From contig AMGN01000056.1 of assembly GCA_000309865.1 (NCBI GenBank), positions 1 through 39,028 on the forward strand: DNA of 39,028 nucleotides. Direction: 5' to 3'. Shown here piece after piece: positions 7,908 to 16,295 of this stretch. Numbering within the stretch: the stretch's first letter is position 1; each line of letters starts with the position of its first letter. This DNA comes from Methanobacterium sp. Maddingley MBC34. GTDB lineage: Archaea; Methanobacteriota; Methanobacteria; Methanobacteriales; Methanobacteriaceae. The position numbers were made by a program, and so were the translations under genes. The notes below the pieces were generated by a model that was not told the DNA's origin, searched no databases, and saw only the letters and a list, made by a program, of their open reading frames with translations.

Positions 7908-8570
7908 ATGGAAACATATGTTCTTGTTCATGGGGGTAACATGTCAACAAAGACCTGGAATAAACTATCTGGACAAAAAATTTCCACAGAAGACGGCCAT
8001 ATGGGTGCCAGGTACTGGGACGGCACAGTTAATGCACTTGAGGCAGCAGGACACCGTGTTTTTGCACCGACACTTACTGATGAATTCACAAGCAACCTGA
8101 CTGATCATATCCACCAGATTTGCGCACTGATTGTTGAAAACAACTTGCAGGATATCATTCTTGTGGGGCATAGCTACGGTGGATTTGTCATCACGGGTGT
8201 TGCAGACCAGATGCCTGAGAGAATTCGTTTCTTAGTCTACCTTGACTCTGCATTACCCGATCCTGGACAATCTCTAATTGATATTTTGCAAATGGCATAT
8301 CCTCCCGAGGAAGATGCTCCAGAATTGCCTGATATGAATCCACCTTACGTGGAAAAAATACAGTACGATCCAAAGAGGATCCAGGGGCTTAAAAAAATCT
8401 ATATCCTCTGCACAAAGAGCGAATTTAATGATATTTCTCATTTTGCCAAAGAAAAAATAGATGCTGCAAAAGGAGGATGGACCTACTTCGAGTTACCCTC
8501 TTCACATGTACCCATGGCTGACCTTCCAGACGATTTTTACAAGCTACTGTTAAACATCCCTGAATTGTAA
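7908..8570 (+). CDS. Alpha/beta-hydrolase, esterase-like
   Basis: About 220 residues. YVLVHGGNMS near the N-terminus supplies the oxyanion-hole HGG, LVGHSYGG is the nucleophile elbow with catalytic Ser, FLVYLDSALPD is the strand following it, and SSHVPMADLP near the C-terminus holds the catalytic His. This is the salicylate-esterase/hydroxynitrile-lyase-like (MES/HNL) type of small hydrolase. No signal peptide. The ATG at 7908 is chosen because AGGGGGT (7894-7900) is well placed for it; a TTG at 7881 is also in frame but lacks a ribosome site. GC content is higher than in the padR unit. Substrate unknown. Confidence 0.88.
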   Translation: METYVLVHGGNMSTKTWNKLSGQKISTEDGHMGARYWDGTVNALEAAGHRVFAPTLTDEFTSNLTDHIHQICALIVENNLQDIILVGHSYGGFVITGVADQMPERIRFLVYLDSALPDPGQSLIDILQMAYPPEEDAPELPDMNPPYVEKIQYDPKRIQGLKKIYILCTKSEFNDISHFAKEKIDAAKGGWTYFELPSSHVPMADLPDDFYKLLLNIPEL

Positions 8571-8644
8571 CCCGCCAAAAGATAAGTTTAGGTGAGAGTG
8601 TTGGGTTTTTTTGATCAAAGTCTCTATTTGCAAGTTGGAATGAT

Positions 8645-8851
8645 TTAACCACCATTTAATCATTTTCAGGATTTTAATATCATCGACACTGGGGAGTGTT
8701 TCGCTTTCACGCACAATGATGCCGTTTTTTATAATTGTTCCTTCAAAAATTGTTATTCCTAACATTTCAATAATTCAGTACCTGATATTTCGTTAAATTT
8801 GAGTTCTACTTCTTTTTTATCACTCATTCCATCAGTGACTTTAATTTTCAT
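8645..8851 (-). pseudogene. Ubiquitin-like MoaD/ThiS/SAMP-type protein, interrupted by two single-base frameshifts
   Basis: The ATG at 8851 with GAGG upstream opens 30 codons (8851-8759) ending GTELLKC-stop. A second frame from the ATG at 8765 continues the same fold (LGITIFEGTIIKNGIIVRES, then VDDIKILKMI) and then runs into unrelated sequence. Adding one A in the AAA near 8767 joins the two parts, and removing one A from TTAAATGG near 8657 gives the ending KMINGG-stop. The restored protein is 68 residues with the C-terminal Gly-Gly needed by sulfur-carrier or protein-modifier proteins of this fold. Both changes fall in short A runs, so either the gene is dead or the sequence has two homopolymer errors. 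It follows the MTH865 gene by 72 bases. Confidence 0.7.
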
Positions 8852-8923
8852 TTTAAGGCCTCAAATAATTTATTTACATTTTTTTAATCCCATATTCTGT
8901 TATTTAAAAAAAATATGGGTTAT

Positions 8924-9163
8924 TTATAACCCTGCTCGTTCAACAATCACATCTGCAACATCTTTCGATGATTCGAATGGGAAATCATCTGCAGTTAATA
9001 CCTGCCCTGCATCTCCTGCTTTCAGTTCAACATCTCCAGACTTGCAAGTGGTTTCTGCCCCATCTGGAAATGCTGATAGCAGTGTTTCCGGTGTTGCTAT
9101 TGGGAAATCGGCTCCTGCCAGTGTTCCCACAATCTGTGCATGTATTTCTTCTTTAACTCCCAT
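8924..9163 (-). CDS. MTH865-family protein
   Basis: 79 residues from the ATG at 9163. The sequence pattern (VKEEIHAQIVGTLAGADFPI; TTCKSGDVELKAGDAGQVL; ADDFPF; ADVIVERAGL) matches the archaeal MTH865 family, small proteins with an EF-hand-like helical fold and no known role. One conserved Cys is in TTCKSGD. In-frame ATGs at 9172 and 9178 exist, but GGAG at 9172-9175 fits the start at 9163. A TATATATT element at 9220-9228 (on the reverse strand) is its likely promoter. The ubiquitin-like pseudogene is downstream; the winged-helix regulator is divergent. Confidence 0.88.
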   Translation of the reverse strand: MGVKEEIHAQIVGTLAGADFPIATPETLLSAFPDGAETTCKSGDVELKAGDAGQVLTADDFPFESSKDVADVIVERAGL

Positions 9164-9326
9164 TTTTATCATCTCCATGTTTTAACTAATCACAACTATA
9201 ACTATCGTTAAATAGAAATATATACTAAACCGTCATTAAACTATACTAAGTGCACTTTTATACACAAATATAACCTTAGGGGTCATAAAGAAACCTTTAT
9301 TATTTGCTATCATCAAATATAAAAAC
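9164..9326. promoter_or_regulatory. Divergent promoter region with palindrome
   Basis: This spacer separates the leftward MTH865 gene and the rightward regulator gene. It contains AGTATATATT on the minus strand (about 9219-9228) and the perfect palindrome AAGTGCACTT at 9248-9257, a plausible operator for the adjacent regulator. The regulator mRNA probably begins near its start codon. Confidence 0.4.
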
Positions 9327-10079
9327 ATGGAAAATGTGAATAAAATGAGTAATTCGGAAATATACGATACTCCTGCTAAATTAGAGGCAATACACCGTGA
9401 TATCAAACGGTTAATGGAACGATCCAATCAGGAATACTTAAATTTAATGATGGCGAATTTAAGGAAGGATTTTATCGATTCATTGACTGCTTATATTGAT
9501 GGTGATATTGAAAAAGGTCTTGAAAAGGGGATGGTTGATCCGTGTTCCATGAGAGACACCTGTAAATCAATATTCACGGATTTTTTAGAGGATAATTCAA
9601 AAAACATACGTCAGGGAAATATTTCCAATGAGGTTATTACTGGAAAAAGGGATGAACTAAGTAAAATACGAAAAAAGGCATCCTTTGATGATTGTGATAT
9701 CTGTTTTAAGGAAGTTAACTCTCTTTTTGAAAAACAGTTAAACCTCATAGGTTCTTTACAGATATACAATTCTAATAATGAAATAAAAACAGAAATATCT
9801 GCTATTAAGGAGGAAGAAGTTGTTAAAAGTGTACTCGAGCCTTTATCCAATAAAATGAGACTGCAGATACTAAAATCTATGGCCTCCGAAACCCATAGCT
9901 TTTCAGCACTTTCTGAATTAACAGGACTTCGCGGAGGTAACTTACTGTTCCACATCCAGAAGCTCCTGGAAAGTGACCTTATCATCCAGCGACATGAAAG
10001 AGGAGATTACATGATCACTAAAAAAGGGTTTAATCTAATTTTTCTGCTGGCTGATTTTCAACGGTGTCTGGAAGATTGA
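9327..10079 (+). CDS. Winged-helix transcriptional regulator with N-terminal cysteine-containing helical domain
   Basis: 250 residues. The C-terminal ~80 residues (LEPLSNKMRLQILKSMA; FSALSELTGLRGGNLLFHI; GDYMITKKGFNLIF) are an ArsR-type winged helix as seen in methanogen regulators. The first ~165 residues are helical with two Cys pairs, PCSMRDTC and DDCDIC, that could bind a metal or sense redox state. Two possible starts (9327 and 9345, MSNSEI) are both ATG; the upstream one has little ribosome-site signal, so the later one cannot be excluded. It is divergent from MTH865, which it may control. No membrane segments. Confidence 0.85.
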   Translation: MENVNKMSNSEIYDTPAKLEAIHRDIKRLMERSNQEYLNLMMANLRKDFIDSLTAYIDGDIEKGLEKGMVDPCSMRDTCKSIFTDFLEDNSKNIRQGNISNEVITGKRDELSKIRKKASFDDCDICFKEVNSLFEKQLNLIGSLQIYNSNNEIKTEISAIKEEEVVKSVLEPLSNKMRLQILKSMASETHSFSALSELTGLRGGNLLFHIQKLLESDLIIQRHERGDYMITKKGFNLIFLLADFQRCLED

Positions 10080-10179
10080 TCCTAGAATATATTGATAATA
10101 ACCGGATCAGTTAATCAAAGCTTAGTTTTTTTCGATAAAGAGTTTAGGGCAATAATTAAGATGATTGTATTTAAAGTGA

Positions 10180-13100
10180 TTATTTGTATTGTTCTTCAAA
10201 TGTTATTCTAAATTCTGTTCCATTATTTTTATTCAATTCAATTTTACCATCAAGTTGACTGGTTAAATTATTCACTAACTGTAAACCAAGAGTAGATGTG
10301 TTTCGAAAGTCCAGATCCTCAGGGAATCCCACGCCAGTATCACCAACTATAAGAACAAATGTTTCATCCTCCTTGTGGAAGTCTATAAGGATTTCCCCTT
10401 CCTTACCCTCTATGAATCCATGTTTCATGGAATTGGTCAGGAGTTCATTGACAATTAGGCCCAGGGGGACGGTTGTATTGATATCTACCATTAAATTTTC
10501 CAAATTCATAATAAGCCTAACCTTACCTGGATCCGTTACGTAGGTATGGAAAAGGTCATTAGCCAGGGTTCGAATATAATCACCGAAATCAATCCTTTTT
10601 AAATCGGTAGATCGGTATAGTCGTTCATGAATGAGTGCCATGGATCGGGCACGGTTTTGACTTTCCTTGAAAATATCCAGGGCTTCTTTATCTTTGATAT
10701 ATTGGGACTGGAGGTTTAATAAGCTGGAAATAACCATTAGATTATTCTTAACCCTATGATGAATTTCTTTAAGAAGCATTTCTTTCTCTTCAAGAGATTC
10801 TTTTAACTTTTCTTCTGCAATTTTTTGCTCCGTAATATCTTGCACAGCCCCATAAACACGTGCATTTTGGCTCTCAGTTGCAGGTATAACTCTGTTATGA
10901 ATTGCAACATAACGTATCTCACCATCCCTGCGAATAATCCTGCTTTCAAAATCCTTGCCAAAGGTAGGTTCACCAATAGCAAGGGATTTTTTCATTTCCG
11001 CTGCGATAAATTGAGCGTCTTCAGGATGTGTATATTTTTTTATATAATGTTCTATTGACATGTGATAACCGCCTTCAATCTCTGCGGTTGTGCCCAGCAT
11101 GGAATAAAATTTGTCATTAAATATGAACATCTCTTTATAGGGATCGAGTTCCCAGTTGGCCAAATGCGCTAAATCCATAGCATTAGATAGGCGGATTCGA
11201 CTTAATTCAAGTGCCTCTTCGGCCTTTTTACGCTCAGTTATATCACGAGAAATTGCAAGACAAACTTCACGTCCTTTATAGTTAATAAGATGATTGTTAA
11301 CTTCTACAGGGATTCTTCTTCCTTCCTTGGTTATGTGCACTATTTCGAAGGTGTTATGGTTTTTTTCACGGAGAACAGCCGCATTTCCTGGCATTTCATC
11401 TAATTTTTCTGGAGCCACTATATCCGGAGGGCTCATATTCAACAGTTCATCTCTGGTGTAACCTAGTCTTTCACTAGCCACTTCATTGACTTCTAAGAAT
11501 CTTCCAGGCATACCATCATCGTTCATCATGTTTAAAGAGATCATATCATTAGCATTGTGGAATATTTTCCTAAATTTCTCTTCACTTTCTCTAAGAATTT
11601 CTTCAACTTTTTGTCGTTCTGTCAAATCACGAATAATGGATGTGAAATATATGTTTTTTCCTGATTTCCAGACTGAAAGTGACATTTCACAGGGAAATTC
11701 AGTACCATCCTTTTTTAGCCCGACAGCCATGGAAGTTTTCCCTGTTCTATGCAGTTGGCCTGATTTAAATGATTTCATTCCATTTATATGTCCCTTTTTA
11801 TGGCCTTGTGGAATGAGGGTAGAAACTGGTTTGCCTGATAATTCCGGTGCGGTATAACCGAAAAGTTCCAGCAAGCTGTGATTGAAAAAGGCGATGATTC
11901 CATTAGAATCCACAGTAATAATGGCATCTGTTGCAGATTCAGCAACCGCACGGAATTTTTCTTCACTTTGCCTGAGTTTTTCATTGGATCTTTCTCGTTC
12001 CGTTATATCGATACAGAACACAGTAAGGCCTATTATATCCTTACCCGATTGTATGGGGTTATATATATTCTCCCAATACCTTCGACTGAGGGCTTCCTCC
12101 CCATAATCTTCAAGTTCTATGAAATTTTCACCGGATAATGCCTGATCAAAATTAATTTTGGCCTTTTCTCTATCCTCTGGATAAGAAATATAATCTAGCA
12201 TGCTTTTCCCAATCTCAATGTCCACACCCCAAATATTTTTCATAGTTTGACTGTGGGCCTGGTTAAAAAAGATGTATTGATAGTTACGGTCCAGTGAAAA
12301 GGCAATTATATTTTCCGGACCTTCAAAAATTGAATTGAAAGTAGCATAGGCACGTTTTAATTCTTCTTCTGTTCTTTTGCGGGCAGTGATATCCTCAACC
12401 ATTTCAATGGCTGCAACAACATTACCTGCATCATCTTTAATGGGTGAAGAAACTATTCGAAAGTTGATTATTTCATCGCCTATAGGGGTATCTGTTATAG
12501 ATTCATGAACTTCTCCATCTTCTAAAGTTTTATATGTGGGACAGTAGGTGCAGATATTTTCCCGGGGAGGATCATTGAATGCCTTATAGCAAATAGGCTT
12601 TTTTGAAACATCTATATTGGGGAACCATTCTTTCATCTGGTTGTTTAAATCCCAAATTTCCATATTTGGACTTATGAAAGCTACTCCAACGCCAATACTA
12701 TCAAAAAGAGCTCTATATTGTTCTTTGGATGATATTAGATCATTTTCAATCTTTTTCCGCTCAGTAATGTCACGAACGTAACTTAAAACAAGTGGTTTGT
12801 TCTCATATTCAATAATCCTGGAATGTATTTCCACAGGCATCTGGGAACCATCTTTGCAGAAATGAGCTGTCTCAAAAATAGATTCTTCTTTTTCCATTAA
12901 ATCTTCAATTCTTGGTTCTATCAACTTTTCATATTGGGGAACATCCAGATCATGAAGATTCATCCCCATTAACTCTTCTTTAGTGTAACCACGTGCTTTA
13001 TAAGCAGCTTCATTTACATAAACAAAATTTCCATCAAAGTCATGTAAAAAAACAGAATCCGTGGCGGAATCAAGAAGTTGTATCATGAGCTGTGACTTAT

Positions 13101-13206
13101 CTAATTGAAGCTCCTGATCAGCGAGTAGTTTCTCTGAGTCAATTATTCTTTGCTGCAGTGACTTTAATTCATTTGAAAGATTTTTCCCATCATGTGGATC
13201 TTTCAA
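10180..13206 (-). CDS. Multi-PAS sensor histidine kinase (six PAS, HisKA_2 type)
   Basis: About 1008 residues, no membrane span. Six PAS domains in tandem (about 40-155, 165-285, 290-415, 420-540, 545-665, 670-795), most ending in the PAC-type D-I/L-T-E/A-R-K/Q linker. A HisKA_2 dimerisation domain follows with KEIHHRVKNNLMVISSLLNL (phospho-acceptor His near residue 815), then an HATPase_c domain with NELLTNSMKHGF, GDTGVGFPED and TLGLQLVN. The second PAS carries C-x12-C-x2-CP, a possible metal, heme or Fe-S site. Start: GGGGG at 13214-13218 is well spaced from the TTG at 13206; a TTG at 13212 is too close. No receiver-domain gene is adjacent, so the partner is unknown. Confidence 0.92.
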   Translation of the reverse strand: MKDPHDGKNLSNELKSLQQRIIDSEKLLADQELQLDKSQLMIQLLDSATDSVFLHDFDGNFVYVNEAAYKARGYTKEELMGMNLHDLDVPQYEKLIEPRIEDLMEKEESIFETAHFCKDGSQMPVEIHSRIIEYENKPLVLSYVRDITERKKIENDLISSKEQYRALFDSIGVGVAFISPNMEIWDLNNQMKEWFPNIDVSKKPICYKAFNDPPRENICTYCPTYKTLEDGEVHESITDTPIGDEIINFRIVSSPIKDDAGNVVAAIEMVEDITARKRTEEELKRAYATFNSIFEGPENIIAFSLDRNYQYIFFNQAHSQTMKNIWGVDIEIGKSMLDYISYPEDREKAKINFDQALSGENFIELEDYGEEALSRRYWENIYNPIQSGKDIIGLTVFCIDITERERSNEKLRQSEEKFRAVAESATDAIITVDSNGIIAFFNHSLLELFGYTAPELSGKPVSTLIPQGHKKGHINGMKSFKSGQLHRTGKTSMAVGLKKDGTEFPCEMSLSVWKSGKNIYFTSIIRDLTERQKVEEILRESEEKFRKIFHNANDMISLNMMNDDGMPGRFLEVNEVASERLGYTRDELLNMSPPDIVAPEKLDEMPGNAAVLREKNHNTFEIVHITKEGRRIPVEVNNHLINYKGREVCLAISRDITERKKAEEALELSRIRLSNAMDLAHLANWELDPYKEMFIFNDKFYSMLGTTAEIEGGYHMSIEHYIKKYTHPEDAQFIAAEMKKSLAIGEPTFGKDFESRIIRRDGEIRYVAIHNRVIPATESQNARVYGAVQDITEQKIAEEKLKESLEEKEMLLKEIHHRVKNNLMVISSLLNLQSQYIKDKEALDIFKESQNRARSMALIHERLYRSTDLKRIDFGDYIRTLANDLFHTYVTDPGKVRLIMNLENLMVDINTTVPLGLIVNELLTNSMKHGFIEGKEGEILIDFHKEDETFVLIVGDTGVGFPEDLDFRNTSTLGLQLVNNLTSQLDGKIELNKNNGTEFRITFEEQYK

Positions 13207-13449
13207 TTTCAAACCCCCAATTTACAAGGCATAAATGGTAAATATCTATTTTATATTATTGTTTCCAATGAATAAAACAATTTGTATATTAATAAAAAAT
13301 ATTGATTATTACAAATGATATTTTAATCATATGGGCCTTTTTAAATTTACTTGAGAACTAATTTTCATTATGCAAGTAGTTGGTGTTGCTTAAGAATGTA
13401 GGATCTTTTTTCTGCTATTTTTAAGGGGTTCATACTATTTTTATAAAAT

Positions 13450-15132
13450 CTAATTACGAGTTTCCAACTCCCAAATCTCAATACAATCTTCTATGGTCAA
13501 AGAAACAGTGCTCTCAACAAGTTCATCTTCTAATTTCGTTTTTTGAAGAGAATCTCTCAGGGGACCGTACATATTAGCTGCTTTAAGTTTAATCCCCCTT
13601 TGTTTTAGTTCATCGTAGAGGTCCTCCAACATCTCAGTTCCAGAATGATCAATGAAAGATGTGGCCTCAAAATCTAGAATAAATAGTTTAGTATCTTTAT
13701 ATTCATGATCTATTAGATTAACAATGTTATTTTTAATGTCTTCAGTGTTCAGAAATATTTGAGACCCATCCACCCGCACTATAAGTACTTCGGGAATTAT
13801 TTCTGCTTCTGGGCGTCTTTTTATATCCAAAAACTGGTCTTTGCCAGGCATTTTCCCCAGAACTGCAATGTGGGGGTTGTACATTTTCTTGATCAACCCC
13901 ACCACCGAGAGTATCACTCCAATTACAATACCTTCCAATGCACCAAAGAATAATACGGAAAGTAAGGTTATGATGGCAATAGTGAATTCTATCTTGCTAA
14001 AGTTATATATATTGCGCAAATGAGGTATGTCCACCAATCCTTTTATGATGAATATTACAATGGCTGCCAGTATGGTTTCGGGTAAGTTGGTGAAGATTCC
14101 GGTCAGAAATACTAAAATCAGGAGAATAACTAATCCTGACACACCTCCTGCGAGTTGGGTTTTAGCCCCACTATCATTATTTATTGCAGTTCGAGATAGG
14201 GCCCCAGCTACAGGTAATCCCTGGAACAAGCCCACAGCAATATTTGATGCACCTAAAGCTAATAATTCCTGATTTTTATCTATTTTATACCTGTTTTTTG
14301 CCGCATATTCTGCGGCAAATAAATATCCTTCCATGTAACTTATGAGAAAGACAGTGGCGGCCAGTGTAATCAAAATATTCACATCTAATAAAGAAGGATC
14401 GGGAATTACAAGGGAGGGTAATCCCTGAGGGATGTGACCCACCACATCCACTCCCAAAGAGGTTAAATTAGTAACAGTAATGAGCACGGTTGATCCTAAA
14501 ACCAGGAAGAGGGTGTTTGGTAGTTTTGGGAATTTTTTAGTGGCCAAGTACAAAAACAGGATTCCAGCTACACCCACAGCAAGGGTGGGTAAGTTAGTTT
14601 GATCTATATGTGTTAAAAAGTAATATATGCGTTGGAAAAAAGTCCCTGATCCGCCGGATATTCCAAATAATTTGGCGATCTGGCCGGAGGCAATGAACAA
14701 TGCTATGCCTGCCAGGAAACCAGTTAAAACTGGTTTGGATATGAATTTAACAATAAATCCTAATCTTAAAACCCAGGAAAGTATGGCCAGAAGACCAGCA
14801 ATAACTGCCACCAGAGATGCAATCATGGCATACTGGGTAGCATTGGGGATCATTAAAGAACCCAGTGTAGAACCAACTAATATGGAAAGGGTGGAAAGGG
14901 GGCCCACTGATAGCTGGCGGGATGTTCCAAAGATCACATAGACGAAAACTGCAACCATTGCCGAATATAATCCAATTTCTGGTGGTAAATTAGCTAAAGA
15001 AACATATGCAATTGATTCTGGAATTAAAAAAGCACCTACTGTAATTCCAGCTATAATATCTGGCCGCAACCACTCTTTATTGTAGTTCCTGGCCCAGTTA
15101 GTAATTGGAAAATATGATGAGAGGGATTTCAT
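13450..15132 (-). CDS. SulP-family anion transporter with STAS domain
   Basis: 560 residues. About 11-12 hydrophobic segments, with the SulP hallmarks WLRPDIIAGITVGAFLIPES at about residues 20-39, an IGLYSAMVAVFVYVIFGTSRQLSVGPLS segment, and the core GLFQGLPVAGALSRTAINND. A C-terminal STAS domain (about 440-555) ends the protein, with FIDHSGTEMLEDLYDELKQR around its regulatory site. It should move sulfate or another inorganic anion; in a methanogen sulfate, molybdate or bicarbonate are all possible. ATG start with AGGATCC upstream. It lies between the two sensor-kinase genes on the same strand but with 237 bases to the downstream kinase gene, so co-transcription is uncertain. Confidence 0.93.
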   Translation of the reverse strand: MKSLSSYFPITNWARNYNKEWLRPDIIAGITVGAFLIPESIAYVSLANLPPEIGLYSAMVAVFVYVIFGTSRQLSVGPLSTLSILVGSTLGSLMIPNATQYAMIASLVAVIAGLLAILSWVLRLGFIVKFISKPVLTGFLAGIALFIASGQIAKLFGISGGSGTFFQRIYYFLTHIDQTNLPTLAVGVAGILFLYLATKKFPKLPNTLFLVLGSTVLITVTNLTSLGVDVVGHIPQGLPSLVIPDPSLLDVNILITLAATVFLISYMEGYLFAAEYAAKNRYKIDKNQELLALGASNIAVGLFQGLPVAGALSRTAINNDSGAKTQLAGGVSGLVILLILVFLTGIFTNLPETILAAIVIFIIKGLVDIPHLRNIYNFSKIEFTIAIITLLSVLFFGALEGIVIGVILSVVGLIKKMYNPHIAVLGKMPGKDQFLDIKRRPEAEIIPEVLIVRVDGSQIFLNTEDIKNNIVNLIDHEYKDTKLFILDFEATSFIDHSGTEMLEDLYDELKQRGIKLKAANMYGPLRDSLQKTKLEDELVESTVSLTIEDCIEIWELETRN

Positions 15133-15310
15133 AATGGATCCTGTAAATTCTTAAAAATTGTTTTAATAGATATTTGTTGATCTTTTTAATTAAAATTAAT
15201 TAATTTTTAGCTTTATCAGGATTAAAGGAATTATTTTCACCATTTTTTTTACAATTCATTTTTTATTAAAGAATCAAATGATAAAATTGATTATTGTTCA
15301 CAAATATAAT

Positions 15311-15318
15311 TTTATATA
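15311..15318 (+). promoter_or_regulatory. Possible box A
   Basis: TTTATATA preceded by an A/T-rich BRE-like stretch, 23 bases before the ATG at 15341. At the usual spacing transcription would start almost at the ATG, which would leave out the GGGGG ribosome site, so this element may not be the active one. Confidence 0.3.
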
Positions 15319-15340
15319 TTCTAGATTGGGGGTAGATTCT

Positions 15341-15721
15341 ATGGATAAAAAGAACAGGGAAAAGATTCCTGATGAGGCCGAAGAAGAAAAGTTATCGGCT
15401 GAGATGGAGAAACAGTTATCTCCCCGCAGATCCTTATTTAGGATCTTAACCGCTATTTTAGCATTTATCTGGTTCCTGGCAGGGGGTTCAGCTCAGACAG
15501 TTTTATCCCTATCGGGGGGAGCAATGGGCCTCTCTGGTGTGGTCACATTCCTCATTAAAAACCCAATTTCATTTTTAATAATAGGGTTTATAAACGTTGT
15601 TTTAGGATTAATCCTTTATATTTTTGCTATTTCTTTTATTTTAGTATCGATTTTCCATTTTTTATGGTCAATCCGATGGTTTTATGGTTATGGGAAGTAC
15701 AGGCATTTAAAAGCACATTAA
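15341..15721 (+). CDS. Small two-span membrane protein
   Basis: 126 residues. An acidic N-terminal 35 residues is followed by two hydrophobic stretches (about residues 38-62 and 72-107, the second long enough for two spans) and a basic, aromatic C-terminus (WSIRWFYGYGKYRH). No family recognised. The ATG at 15341 is chosen because GGGGG at 15328-15332 is well placed; the frame is open further upstream to 15278 but without a ribosome site. It converges with the NTF2-like gene and is divergent from the SulP gene. Confidence 0.75.
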   Translation: MDKKNREKIPDEAEEEKLSAEMEKQLSPRRSLFRILTAILAFIWFLAGGSAQTVLSLSGGAMGLSGVVTFLIKNPISFLIIGFINVVLGLILYIFAISFILVSIFHFLWSIRWFYGYGKYRHLKAH

Positions 15722-15752
15722 AAATATAGATTCAGGGGGAAATTATCAGCAT

Positions 15753-15768
15753 CACCTTAAAAAAGGTG
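15753..15768. terminator. Hairpin between convergent genes
   Basis: CACCTTAAAAAAGGTG is a perfect 6-bp stem with a 4-base loop in the 76-base space between two converging genes. It may act as a transcription end or RNA stabiliser for both. Confidence 0.45.
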
Positions 15769-15797
15769 TTCGTCATATTAATCTGAAAATGTATATT

Positions 15798-16196
15798 TTA
15801 TTTTTCGTTCTCATCTATAATCTTCTGCACCAGGGCAGAGTCAACATAGGCCCGGACTTCAACAATAACCTCATCTTGAAAGTATACCACCCAGCAATAA
15901 GTGTTGTTAAATGGTTTTCCATTTAGGGCTGTGGAAATGGATTCCATTTCTACCACTGCAGTTTCATCCTGGAGGAGAATATTTTTGACCTTTAAAATCA
16001 CTCCCTCTTTGAGTATCCGATTCAAACGCTGGAATGTATGGGAAACAAATTCTTCTTTACTGTGGTAATTTCCAGCAAGGGGATGTGTACCCATAACAGT
16101 CCAGGAAACATCATCAGAAACATGTTTAAAAAAATCATCATTATTTCCAGTTTCAAGATTTTTAAATAGATTTTCCACCTTTGCAGTGTTTATCAT
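15798..16196 (-). CDS. NTF2-like (SnoaL/ketosteroid-isomerase-fold) protein
   Basis: 132 residues, the usual length for a stand-alone NTF2-like domain. The pattern VENLFKNLETGNNDDFFKHV, then DDVSWTVMGTHPLAGNYHSKEEF, and a C-terminal strand VRAYVDSALVQK fits the nuclear transport factor 2 superfamily, SnoaL-like branch. These cone-shaped domains bind small hydrophobic ligands or act as isomerases; no specific activity can be assigned. ATG start with AGGAGTG. It precedes no obvious operon partner; the kinase gene downstream on the same strand is 99 bases further upstream in coordinate order and separately started. Confidence 0.85.
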   Translation of the reverse strand: MINTAKVENLFKNLETGNNDDFFKHVSDDVSWTVMGTHPLAGNYHSKEEFVSHTFQRLNRILKEGVILKVKNILLQDETAVVEMESISTALNGKPFNNTYCWVVYFQDEVIVEVRAYVDSALVQKIIDENEK

Positions 16197-16295
16197 TTTT
16201 TTTCACTCCTGTATATTGGGTTTTCAAGTGTTATACTAACTGTGGGAACTACCCCTAAAAATTGGGGGATTTATTGGCTCCAGTTTTTATCAGGA

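Noticed and set aside
8550..8765. A 71-residue protein on the minus strand ending in FGGLQFRDV
   Set aside because: Only its first ~38 residues are meaningful; they are the second part of the ubiquitin-like gene, and the rest is out-of-frame read-through past the lost Gly-Gly stop.
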